From the NCBI GenBank assembly GCA_049515135.1, contig JBEKUJ010000001.1, positions 1 through 64,000 on the forward strand: a DNA stretch of 64,000 nt, written 5' to 3'. Below, in pieces: positions 33,785 through 41,684 of this stretch. The translations under genes were made by a program, and so were the position numbers. The stretch is from Fen-1364 sp049515135 (GTDB lineage Bacteria; Spirochaetota; Spirochaetia; SZUA-6; Fen-1364). Position 1 is the stretch's first letter; the number at the start of each line of letters is the position of its first letter. The notes under the pieces were generated by a model that saw nothing but the letters and a program-made list of their open reading frames with translations, was not told where the DNA came from and ran no database searches.

Positions 33785-35371
33785 GTGAGCGTGATCAAAA
33801 GAGTCGTCGTCCGCAGGAATCGATACTTCGACTCCGTGTTCCTCATGCAGGCAGCGAAGCGGATCGCCGGACAACTCGGAATCCGCGATGCGTCGGCGGT
33901 CATGGGCACCGAGGCGAACAAGAAGCTCCTTGCCGAGCTTGGCTATGGGAGTGGAAAGACAGGGGAGCTTTCTGCGGCAGGTCCCAACGACCTCGTTCTT
34001 GCGTTGGAAGGCGACGAAGCCGCGGTGGACGCCGTTGCTGCGGACCCGGACTCGTGGCTGTCGCGTGCGTCCGCAAGCTTCCCCGGCAAAGGCACGGCGG
34101 CGGCCGAGCCGAGATCCCTGCGTGAAGCTGTGGCACTGCGGCCTGACTGCGGCGTCGCGGTGATTTCCGTTCCAGGGGAATACGCTGCGCGGGAAGCGCG
34201 CCTGGCCCTCAGCGAGGGCCTGAATGTTTTCCTCTTTTCCAGCAACGTTTCCGTTCAGGACGAGCTTGCGCTCAAGACTGAAGCGCAAAAACAGGGGCTC
34301 ATCGTGATGGGCCCGGACTGCGGCACTGCCTTTCTGAGCGGAGCCGGCATCGGGTTTGCAAATGCGGTCCGTCGCGGGCCAATCGGCATCGTCGGCTCCA
34401 CAGGGACCGGGATGCAGGAGTTCTCAAGCCTGGTCCACCAGGCTGGCTCGGGCATATCTCATGGAATCGGAACAGGCAGCCGCGATCTCTCGGACGCAAT
34501 TGGCGGCATCTCGACCATGGCCGCAATCGACGCCCTGGAATCGGATCGGGCGACGAAGGTCATAGCGATTCTCTCGAAGCCGCCCGGGGCGGCAACAACG
34601 AAGCGGCTGATGGACCGGCTTCTGAGGTGCGCAAAGCCGGTCGTGCTCTGCCTTCTGGGATCAGGGGCGGCGCAATCCACGCGGAATGTCCACTCGGCGG
34701 CCACCATCGATGCGGCAGTGAATGCGGCCCTCGAGGCTGCCGGAGTGGCAGTACCTGAGCGCCTGCCGCGCCAGGCCGAATCCCTCGGTGAGATGGCTTC
34801 AGGGCAGGTGTCGAAAATGCGGCCGGGGCAGCGCTACATCCGCGGTCTGTTCGCCGGAGGCACGTTCTGTTATCAGTCGCAGGCCATATTTCACAAGGCG
34901 GGCCTCGTGGTGCACTCGAACTCCCCCCTTCCGGGAATGCTCGATCTCGCTGATCCTCGGGAGAGCCGGGAAAACACGCTCATCGACATGGGCGCTGAGG
35001 AGTTTGTCGAAGGGCGCCCCCACCCGATGATCGACGCTACGCTGCGCAGGCAGAGGCTTTCGCTGGAAGGGAACGATCCGGCCGTCGCCCTCATCCTCCT
35101 GGATTTCATCCTTGGGGCTATCTCCTCCCGAGACCCGGTGGGGGATCTTCTGGAGTCGGTCCGCGGCGTTCAGGAGGCTGCGCGCCGCAGGGGCGATCAT
35201 CTCTGCGTGGTGGCCTCTGTCTGCGGCACAGATGATGATGCCCAGGGTCTGCAGTCGCAAGTCTCCGCGCTGGCCGGCGCAGGCGTGTGCGTCTTTTCCA
35301 GCAACGCAAAGGCCGCAGCCTTTTGCCTGGAGGTCTTGCTGTTGCTTGCACAGCGCAAGGAGGCTCGCTGA
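33785..35371 (+). CDS. fdrA: FdrA (AllF)-like protein, acyl-CoA synthetase-type carbamoyltransferase subunit
   Basis: A 528-residue protein of the FdrA family, related to the alpha subunit of succinyl-CoA synthetase. The N-terminal domain (about 1-100) is family specific. A CoA-binding-like Rossmann domain contains LNVFLFSSNVSVQDE, GLIVMGPDCGTAFLSG and GPIGIVGSTGTGMQEFSS. A second flavodoxin-like domain starts near residue 345 and includes GQRYIRGLFAGGTFC. FdrA is the AllF subunit of oxamate transcarbamylase in E. coli. The GTG start at 33785 follows the DUF1116 gene closely. The stop overlaps the ATG of a 57-residue gene. Confidence 0.9.
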   Translation: MSVIKRVVVRRNRYFDSVFLMQAAKRIAGQLGIRDASAVMGTEANKKLLAELGYGSGKTGELSAAGPNDLVLALEGDEAAVDAVAADPDSWLSRASASFPGKGTAAAEPRSLREAVALRPDCGVAVISVPGEYAAREARLALSEGLNVFLFSSNVSVQDELALKTEAQKQGLIVMGPDCGTAFLSGAGIGFANAVRRGPIGIVGSTGTGMQEFSSLVHQAGSGISHGIGTGSRDLSDAIGGISTMAAIDALESDRATKVIAILSKPPGAATTKRLMDRLLRCAKPVVLCLLGSGAAQSTRNVHSAATIDAAVNAALEAAGVAVPERLPRQAESLGEMASGQVSKMRPGQRYIRGLFAGGTFCYQSQAIFHKAGLVVHSNSPLPGMLDLADPRESRENTLIDMGAEEFVEGRPHPMIDATLRRQRLSLEGNDPAVALILLDFILGAISSRDPVGDLLESVRGVQEAARRRGDHLCVVASVCGTDDDAQGLQSQVSALAGAGVCVFSSNAKAAAFCLEVLLLLAQRKEAR

Positions 35372-35544
35372 TGCCCAGGAAGCTTGAAGAGCTCCTCAAA
35401 GAAAGGCCTGTGTTCGTCAACGTGGGCGTACGGGATTTCGGCGAGACTCTGCGCGAGGAGGGATACGACGCGGTGATCGTCGACTGGTCACCACCCGCGG
35501 GCGGTGACCCCGCGATGGCGGCCCTCCTGGACGACCTGTTGTAG
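35371..35544 (+). CDS. 57-residue FdrA-associated small protein
   Basis: A 57-residue protein, MPRKLEELLKERPVFVNVGV at the start, then GYDAVIVDWSPPAGGD and a short helical end. Its ATG overlaps the fdrA stop by one base and AAGGAGG at 35357 precedes it, so it is real and coupled to fdrA. Small proteins with a VNVG-x-F-x-x-x-L and VDW-x-P-P-x-GG pattern occur beside FdrA genes and are sometimes named FdrA-domain proteins. Its role, possibly as an extra subunit of the carbamoyltransferase, is inference. Confidence 0.8.
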   Translation: MPRKLEELLKERPVFVNVGVRDFGETLREEGYDAVIVDWSPPAGGDPAMAALLDDLL

Positions 35545-35564
35545 CGCGAGGCGGAAAAGTATTC

Positions 35565-35570
35565 TATAAT
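35565..35570 (+). promoter_or_regulatory. -10 element before the Ank-TGase-TPR gene
   Basis: A perfect TATAAT, 55 bases before the ATG at 35626. No good -35 is seen at the right distance. Confidence 0.35.
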
Positions 35571-35625
35571 TGAGCGGGCGTCCACTTCCAAGATCGCGCA
35601 TCTGTGGCCCAAAGTGGAGCGGAAA

Positions 35626-38241
35626 ATGTCGCACAGCGGAAAGCACGTAAGATGGAAAGTCGGCCGTAGTCTTCTCATCCTGTGCGGGGCTTCGCTGATC
35701 CTCTTTGCAGGCTGCGCTACGGTCAGGCCCCAGAACGTCGACCTGTTTCAGCTTGCCGCGAACGCTTCAGCGAAAGTCCTGCAGGAGAATTTGCGGAAGG
35801 GCGCCGACCTGCACGCCAGGGACGCGTACGGTAGAACACTGCTCATGGCGGCCGCGGCGGAGAACAGGGATCCTGCCGTGATCTCGGTCCTGGTACGGGC
35901 CGGGGCCGAGATCAACGCCCGGGACAACGACGGCTGGACCGCGCTCATGGTGGCCGTTGAGAACAATCCCAACACCAGAGTCGTTGCTGCGCTGATACAG
36001 GTCGGCGCCAACGTCAACGAGCAGAAGAAGGATGGTGACACGGCGCTCATGCGAGCCGCTCACGCGGACGACTCCGAGGGCATAACCCTTTTGCTGGGCG
36101 CGGGGGCGGCGGTCAACGCGCAGAACCAGAACGGCATGACGGCCCTCATGTGGGCTGCGCAGGATGCCAAAAGCCTGGAGGTGATACACAAGCTCTTGCA
36201 GGCCGGCGCAGCTGTCAATCCGCGGACCAGGGTCTCCGGCAAGACCGCCCTCATCCTTGCGGCCGAGCACTGGCAGGATCCCGAGGCGGTCTCCATGCTT
36301 TTGAAAGCTGGCGCGGATGTCAACGAGTGCGACAGTGTCGGCAATACCGCGCTCATGCAGGCTGCCTGGTACGCACTGGACCCCCAGGTGGTCTCGCTGC
36401 TGCTTCAGGCCGGCGCCCTTGTCAACGCACGGGACGATGTGGGCGAAACGGCCCTCATGGAGGCTGTGCGCAACAAAAATAGTCCAGAGACGGTATTCGT
36501 GCTATTGAAAGAGGGCGCCGAGGTGAACCTCCAGGACAAGGACGGATGCACCGCACTCATGTACGCAGCCCGGGATAGTGAAGATCCGGCTGTTGTCTCC
36601 GCGCTCCTGCGGGCGGGCGCCAGGACCAGTCTGCGGGACGTCTCCGGGAAAGCCGCCTTCGACTATGGCGAAGCCAACGGGGCGCTCAAGTCCGCCCAGT
36701 CGGGTCAGGATCTCCTGGAAAGCCTGAGACCCCAGGTGGAGTTCATCGCACGCTTTCCCCCCGCGCTTTCCCTTTTCTACAAGCACTACGACGATCATCC
36801 CATCGGCACCCTCGTGATCAACAACCCGCTCGCCGTCCCCTTGTCGAACATCAAGGTGCAATTCTTCATCAAGCATTACATGGACGATCCGAAGCAGATC
36901 GACGTGGCCGGGCTCATCGCCCCGAACTCGAGTGAGCAGGTCGACATTTTCGCCCTCTTCACGGACGCCATCCTCGGGACCACAGAGGGGACCAAAGTGA
37001 GCGCCGAGCTGGTGATTGACTATCGCGTCAACGGGCAGGACCGCCAGGAGAAGCGGATCGAGACCGTCGAGATACTGGGTAGAAACGCTATGACCTGGGA
37101 CGACGATCGCAAGGCAGCAGCATACGTCACGGCGAAGGACCCCGCGGTCCTGCAGTTCGCCCGCAGCATTGTCAGCCAGGTGCGCACGTGGGAGACGCGA
37201 TCCATCAACAGGAACTTGGAGGCCGCCATCGCCCTGCACGAAGCCCTGGATATCTATGGCATCAACTACGTCCCCAATCCAGTGTCCCCGTATTCCGTGA
37301 CCTCAAAGAACAAGGAACTGGTGGATTTCCTCCAGTTTCCGCGCGAGACTCTCCAGTACCGGGCCGGAGATTGCAGCGACATCTCCATTTTGTACGCCGC
37401 CCTTCTCCAGGCGGTGGGGATCAACACGGCTTTCATCACCATCCCCGGGCATATCTTCATTGCACTGAGCGCGGACATCCCGCCCGATCAGGCCGAGAGC
37501 TCTCTCATCCCCGCGCAGCTGTCTTTCGTGCGCAACGGCTCCGTTTGGGTTCCCGTTGAAATCACCCTTCGCCATCAGGGCTTCTCCACGGCATGGGAGA
37601 TGGGCGCAAAGGAATGGAACGCCGAAAGCTCGCGCGGCCAGGCGGGTTTCTATCCCCTCCAGGAGGCGTGGAAAGAATACCAGGCGGTAGGGCTGCCCGG
37701 CGCGGCCGAGCCGATGGCCGTGCCGCAATGGGAGCAGGTTCTCGCGGCCTATCGCGCGGAATCGCAGAAATACATCGACCAGGCAACCGTTCCGCTGGTT
37801 GCCGGTCTCCAGGCCGAAATACAAAAGGCGGGAAGCCTTTCCGCCATGAACAGGCTCGGGGTGTTCTACGCGCGCTACGGGTATCCTCAAAAAGCTGAGG
37901 CGCAATTCAAGACGATCCTTGCAAAGAATCCCCCGTATCTTCCCGCCCTCTTGAACCTGGGCAACGTCTATTTCCTGCGGGAGGACTGGAAGGCGGCTTT
38001 GGGTTGCTACCAACGGGTTCGGGAGGGCGATCCGACCAACCCGCACGTGCAGCTGGCACTGGCCATGGTGAATCGGGAGCTCAAGTCCTTCAGTGAAATG
38101 AAACGGGCCTATGACCGCTTGAGAGAACTCGATGAAGCGCTGGCCGCGCAATACGCCTATCTCGGTGAAGGGACAGAGAAGGGCCCCCGCGGCGCTGAAA
38201 TCGAGCCTGCGCGGCGCGAGGTGGTGTGGGAAAGCGACTGA
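35626..38241 (+). CDS. Lipoprotein with ankyrin repeats, transglutaminase-like domain and TPRs
   Basis: An 871-residue protein. A basic, hydrophobic N-terminus ends in the lipobox LFAGC (Cys30). Residues about 45-345 hold about nine ankyrin repeats (GADLHARDAYGRTLLMAAA and similar). A beta-rich segment (about 365-480) follows. A transglutaminase-like domain has the nucleophile in YRAGDCSDIS (Cys583) and the His in TIPGHIFIAL (His609). The usual Asp position reads WVPVEIT, with Glu in place of Asp. The C-terminal part (about 730-850) has TPR units such as PALLNLGNVYFLREDWKAALGCY. GGAG before ATG 35626 supports that start. It is probably a periplasmic, membrane-tethered protease-fold or crosslinking protein that binds partners through both repeat arrays. 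Confidence 0.88.
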   Translation: MSHSGKHVRWKVGRSLLILCGASLILFAGCATVRPQNVDLFQLAANASAKVLQENLRKGADLHARDAYGRTLLMAAAAENRDPAVISVLVRAGAEINARDNDGWTALMVAVENNPNTRVVAALIQVGANVNEQKKDGDTALMRAAHADDSEGITLLLGAGAAVNAQNQNGMTALMWAAQDAKSLEVIHKLLQAGAAVNPRTRVSGKTALILAAEHWQDPEAVSMLLKAGADVNECDSVGNTALMQAAWYALDPQVVSLLLQAGALVNARDDVGETALMEAVRNKNSPETVFVLLKEGAEVNLQDKDGCTALMYAARDSEDPAVVSALLRAGARTSLRDVSGKAAFDYGEANGALKSAQSGQDLLESLRPQVEFIARFPPALSLFYKHYDDHPIGTLVINNPLAVPLSNIKVQFFIKHYMDDPKQIDVAGLIAPNSSEQVDIFALFTDAILGTTEGTKVSAELVIDYRVNGQDRQEKRIETVEILGRNAMTWDDDRKAAAYVTAKDPAVLQFARSIVSQVRTWETRSINRNLEAAIALHEALDIYGINYVPNPVSPYSVTSKNKELVDFLQFPRETLQYRAGDCSDISILYAALLQAVGINTAFITIPGHIFIALSADIPPDQAESSLIPAQLSFVRNGSVWVPVEITLRHQGFSTAWEMGAKEWNAESSRGQAGFYPLQEAWKEYQAVGLPGAAEPMAVPQWEQVLAAYRAESQKYIDQATVPLVAGLQAEIQKAGSLSAMNRLGVFYARYGYPQKAEAQFKTILAKNPPYLPALLNLGNVYFLREDWKAALGCYQRVREGDPTNPHVQLALAMVNRELKSFSEMKRAYDRLRELDEALAAQYAYLGEGTEKGPRGAEIEPARREVVWESD

Positions 38242-38280
38242 TGGCCCAGAGGGCGGCACGGTGGCCGCGTGCTCGCTCTT

Positions 38281-39045
38281 CTATCTGTCGTTTTCAGGAA
38301 CTTTCAAATACGCGACAACCTCCGATGCAAAGCCCGCAAGCACGACGAGAGCGTCCCGAACGCTCCTCCCTTCGAGAAGGCGCTTGCCCTCGATGTCCTC
38401 GAAAGCGATCTCCTCCCCCCCGTTGAGGCACTTCACTCCGTCTCCGTCCGAATCCTCGATCAACTCCTCGCAGAAGCCCCGGACCGAACGGAAAAACTTC
38501 GCCGCGTCCGACTTCGTCTGCCGTTTGAGTTTGTCGTTACGCCTGCGAATCTCCAAGTCAATCTCACGGCTGACATTGCCGCTGGAGAGCCGGGCGTTCT
38601 CCTTGCGGAAGTCGTCCAGCTTACGCGTCAAGTCACTGAACGTTGTGTAGAAGCCACTGCGGTCCAGAGAGAACTTGTAATCGAGCTTCAGCCTCTTTTC
38701 CGTGAGAATCGGAAGAAGCTCGCTCTTGAAGAACTGCGTATAAAGCATGAGATTGAAGATCTCGTCCTGGCCGGGCGTCAGGGGCTCCAACCGCTCCGTG
38801 GGTGACCGGCGGCTCTCCGCGTGAAGAAGCCGGCGCAGATGCTTGAACTCCTCGAGAGCTTCAGCCTGCTGCAGCGCTTCCATGTCGATGAAATTCACAT
38901 CAAGAATCGCCTGCCGGGCGCTGCGCAGCTCCTTCAGCTGTTTTGCCACGCGGTCCCTCTGCTCGTCGCTTTTTGTCGTCCGATAGACGGTCTCGTACTG
39001 GTGGATGAGGTGGTTGAGCTTCTTCAGCTCTTCCTCGGGGGGCAT
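38281..39045 (-). CDS. Hypothetical soluble protein with coiled-coil start
   Basis: A 254-residue charged protein. Residues 1-50 are predicted coiled coil (PPEEELKKLNHLIHQYETVY, KQLKELRSARQAI). The middle has EIFNLMLYTQFFKSELLPIL and a strongly basic stretch (EIRRRNDKLKRQTKSD). The C-terminus includes GFCEELIEDSDGDGVKCLNGG. I do not recognise a family. I start at ATG 39045. A longer frame to 39132 overlaps the divergent gene's promoter. It is a single gene, divergent from the next one. Confidence 0.6.
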   Translation of the reverse strand: MPPEEELKKLNHLIHQYETVYRTTKSDEQRDRVAKQLKELRSARQAILDVNFIDMEALQQAEALEEFKHLRRLLHAESRRSPTERLEPLTPGQDEIFNLMLYTQFFKSELLPILTEKRLKLDYKFSLDRSGFYTTFSDLTRKLDDFRKENARLSSGNVSREIDLEIRRRNDKLKRQTKSDAAKFFRSVRGFCEELIEDSDGDGVKCLNGGEEIAFEDIEGKRLLEGRSVRDALVVLAGFASEVVAYLKVPENDR

Positions 39046-39122
39046 GCGGCAGAGTCTAACACCACTTCTTGTGAAAGAAAAGCATGTCCCATTCCAAGAA
39101 TCTCGATACAATCGGGCTTTGG

Positions 39123-39152
39123 TTGCCGGCACTTTGACAAAGGTTGTAGAAT
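39123..39152 (+). promoter_or_regulatory. Possible promoter of the divergent plus-strand gene
   Basis: TTGCCG at 39123-39128, an 18-base spacer, TAGAAT at 39147-39152. The transcript would start about 20 bases before the ATG at 39179. Confidence 0.4.
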
Positions 39153-39178
39153 GGGTGTCAGCGAAACAGAGGCTTCAT

Positions 39179-39799
39179 ATGTGGTTATCCGCGGACAAAC
39201 GTAGAGCTTTCGCAAAGGAAACATCGAAGTTGCCCTACCTCGAGGGCGCTTCCAAGCGAGAGGCCGATTTGGCAACTCAAATCAGAAGCGAAATCCTCGA
39301 GCAGGTATTCGATAAGTTCGTCAAGCCGGATGATTCAGACTTTGACGCGTCAACGCCAAGCAGATGGAATCGAGCTTTGCAGCTATGGAAAGTTCTGCTG
39401 ACCGAAAAACGTGTCAATTATTTTATTGAGTTGAATAACTCCGAGTACATCGAATGGATCAAGACGGGCGAACCGACCCTACTCCCTTGCACGGCCGTTG
39501 AAATCGAAAGCCACAACAAGGCCTTGCCAAAACTGGAAGGGGACAGGGACGTCATACAATTCGCGCGAGAGATCAGGGCAACCCTGTTGAAGTCTTGTGA
39601 TGCATTCGAACAACTCCTTCTTAAAAGTGGCGTCCAAGCAGCAAAGCATCTCAAATTGCGTCAGATCCGTGACGTCGTTCGGAGAGTGACAGACCCTGCA
39701 TGGTTCCTCAAAAGGCGGCCGAAAGTATTCGCGGACTACAAAGAGCTTATCAGCAAGTGGGTTGAAAATAGCAAAGTACCAGAATACCCAAAAAAATAG
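39179..39799 (+). CDS. Hypothetical soluble protein
   Basis: A 206-residue protein rich in helix-forming and charged residues (SKREADLATQIRSEILEQVF, SRWNRALQLWKVLLTEKRVNYF, KHLKLRQIRDVVRRVTD). No signal peptide, membrane helix or known motif. I choose ATG 39179, preceded by AGAGG and by a plausible promoter. The open frame extends to 39005 but there it overlaps the divergent gene. Slightly lower GC than its neighbours hints at a separate origin. I do not recognise the family. Confidence 0.6.
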   Translation: MWLSADKRRAFAKETSKLPYLEGASKREADLATQIRSEILEQVFDKFVKPDDSDFDASTPSRWNRALQLWKVLLTEKRVNYFIELNNSEYIEWIKTGEPTLLPCTAVEIESHNKALPKLEGDRDVIQFAREIRATLLKSCDAFEQLLLKSGVQAAKHLKLRQIRDVVRRVTDPAWFLKRRPKVFADYKELISKWVENSKVPEYPKK

Positions 39800-39836
39800 C
39801 GAGAGGGAGCGGGCCCCGCTTCTCAAGAATCCGGGC

Positions 39837-39866
39837 TTGGGTGCGAAGTCCGAAATCCGTTATACT
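39837..39866 (+). promoter_or_regulatory. Promoter of the YD-like repeat protein gene
   Basis: TTGGGT at 39837-39842, an 18-base spacer, TATACT at 39861-39866, with a predicted start about 15 bases before the ATG at 39888. Confidence 0.5.
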
Positions 39867-39887
39867 GGTATTGCGAGAGCAACTCAT

Positions 39888-40733
39888 ATGAGAACACTCA
39901 TCGTCGTCGCGGTTGTCGGACTTGCAGCGGTTACTGGTGTCTTTTCCCAGACAAATGACTGGGAGGAGGACGGTCTGAAGGGAAAAGTAAGGGACATGAC
40001 AATCGAAAGAGCTGAGCTGGTCCAGAAGGCGGGAACACTCTTCGAGGCTAAAAGGAAGCCGGTGGAAACGATGAGCTTTACAGCCGAAGGAGCGAAGATC
40101 GAGGAGGCGCATTACAGCGCAAACGGCGCCCTTCTTTGGACCTTCGTGCACGCGTACGGCAGCGACGGCAGGCGCAGGACAACCGAAAGCCGCCTGGCAA
40201 ACGGCACCGTCTCAGAGACGTTGGTCTTCGCGTACAGCAACGATAAGAGAACCGAGTCCGACACTTTGGGTCCTGACGGATCCCTTCGAGAAAAATCCTC
40301 GTATGCCTACGATGAAAACGGCAACACAGCGGAGATCGACGAGGTTGCGGCCGATGGCACAAGTGTCGGAAAATGGACTTACCATTACGACACCCGGGGG
40401 CACGTCCGGGAATGGGCGGCCTACAATCCGGATGGCTCGATCTTTGAGGAAAGCACATACACCTATGACAGCGAAGGACGCCTCAAAGTCGCTGCCCAGT
40501 ACAGGGCCGACAACTCTCTTGAGAAAAGGGTCACCTATGATTCGAAAGGCAATGAGATCGAAGCTGAAAAAGACGCCGCGGACGGGACCGTGCTGTGGAA
40601 GCGAATATACGAATACGAATTCGACTCGGTGGGCAACTGGATCAAAAAGACAACGAAAGAGCTGACAGGCAGCTCAGGCAATTCGGATTTTGCAGCGGTG
40701 GAAATCGAGTTTCGGACCGTCCAGTACTATTGA
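39888..40733 (+). CDS. Secreted YD/RHS-like repeat protein
   Basis: A 281-residue protein. A Sec signal peptide (RTLIVVAVVGLAAVTGVFSQ) is followed by a mature part made of repeats of roughly 25 residues built on Y-x-Y-D-x-x-G (SSYAYDENGNTAEI, WTYHYDTRGHVREW, STYTYDSEGRLKVA, RVTYDSKGNEIEAE). This is the strand pattern of YD/RHS beta repeats, here about eight copies, too few for an Rhs toxin shell and with no toxin domain. It is likely a small periplasmic or surface beta protein. I start at ATG 39888, where the signal peptide begins. The frame is open upstream to 39762. Confidence 0.8.
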   Translation: MRTLIVVAVVGLAAVTGVFSQTNDWEEDGLKGKVRDMTIERAELVQKAGTLFEAKRKPVETMSFTAEGAKIEEAHYSANGALLWTFVHAYGSDGRRRTTESRLANGTVSETLVFAYSNDKRTESDTLGPDGSLREKSSYAYDENGNTAEIDEVAADGTSVGKWTYHYDTRGHVREWAAYNPDGSIFEESTYTYDSEGRLKVAAQYRADNSLEKRVTYDSKGNEIEAEKDAADGTVLWKRIYEYEFDSVGNWIKKTTKELTGSSGNSDFAAVEIEFRTVQYY

Positions 40734-40805
40734 AACCGGCCATCCGACGGTGAAGCGGGAAGGAGCTCTGATCTGCCGCTGACTACGATGGCGCGCCCGC
40801 GCCTG

Positions 40806-41684
40806 TCATCCTTCGAGTGAGCGGTAGGGAAACCCCGATTTCGACGCCGCGTGTCCCTTTTCCCCGTTGGCGCCCGAGAGGGCCGAAATGGTCAGGGCAT
40901 CAGGGCTGGCCGAGAGCGTGTCTGACACGTACGTTCGACGAAGATCGTGCGGGCCGACATCCGCGATTCCCGCATCCCGTGCGCGGTCTTTGAATAGCCG
41001 AAAAAGTCCGTCAGCTGTCAGGCGGCCCTGGAGATCATGCTCCCCGGTCGTTCTCACCGACCCAAGTAGCGCGCCTGGAGCGTCCCCTCGTTTTGCCAGG
41101 TAGTCGCGGATGGCCTCGGCGCCGCCGTTGTTGATGGACACCAGGCGCTCCTGCCCTCCCTTCCCTCGCACTCGTATCATGTAGGCCTCCGCGGCAGCCT
41201 TCACGTCATCTGCGTCCAGCGCGGCGATCTCTGAACGTCTCAGTCCTCCGCAGTAGGCAAGGGCAACAGCTGCCAGGTCCCGCCGGCCCTTGAAAGTCCC
41301 GTCCACGCAGGTGTCCACCAGAGCGCAGATATCGTGCTGTGACAGCGACCTGCCGAGGGGCCCTGAAGATTTGCGTACGGCCTTCACGCTGAGAATCCTT
41401 GCGAACGTCCCCCCTCTGATCTGCCCGAGCTGCCATGCCACCCTCAAGGTCCCTTTCAATGCCGACAGGTGACGATTCGCCGTGGCCGGCTCGAAAGTTC
41501 CGGAAAGCCACGACCGCAATGCCGCCACATGTTCCGCTTTCATCTCATGCCACGGAACCGTCTTTGCATCCATATACCCGAGCCGCTGGGCCACCGCGTC
41601 CAGAGATCCGCGAATCGCAAAGCGGCCTTTCTTCGCAAGATCAGCCAGGTAGATCAGAGCGGGGTTGGTCATAGGATCCTTCAT
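40806..41684 (-). CDS. Tyrosine recombinase lacking the catalytic tyrosine region
   Basis: A 292-residue XerD/phage-integrase-type protein. The N-terminal SAM-like core-binding domain is present, then the catalytic domain with the first Arg in AYCGGLRRSEIAAL, the beta-strand Lys in GKGGQERLV and the His-x-x-Arg box in GPHDLRRTYVS. After this the sequence goes from SALSGAN straight to GEKG and a FPYRSLEG end. The usual segment between them (GHANVxTTxRYDRR, with the second His and the nucleophilic Tyr) is absent, as if about ten codons were lost in frame. The protein should be unable to cleave DNA by itself. Its ATG overlaps the stop of the other recombinase by four bases. Confidence 0.85.
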   Translation of the reverse strand: MKDPMTNPALIYLADLAKKGRFAIRGSLDAVAQRLGYMDAKTVPWHEMKAEHVAALRSWLSGTFEPATANRHLSALKGTLRVAWQLGQIRGGTFARILSVKAVRKSSGPLGRSLSQHDICALVDTCVDGTFKGRRDLAAVALAYCGGLRRSEIAALDADDVKAAAEAYMIRVRGKGGQERLVSINNGGAEAIRDYLAKRGDAPGALLGSVRTTGEHDLQGRLTADGLFRLFKDRARDAGIADVGPHDLRRTYVSDTLSASPDALTISALSGANGEKGHAASKSGFPYRSLEG

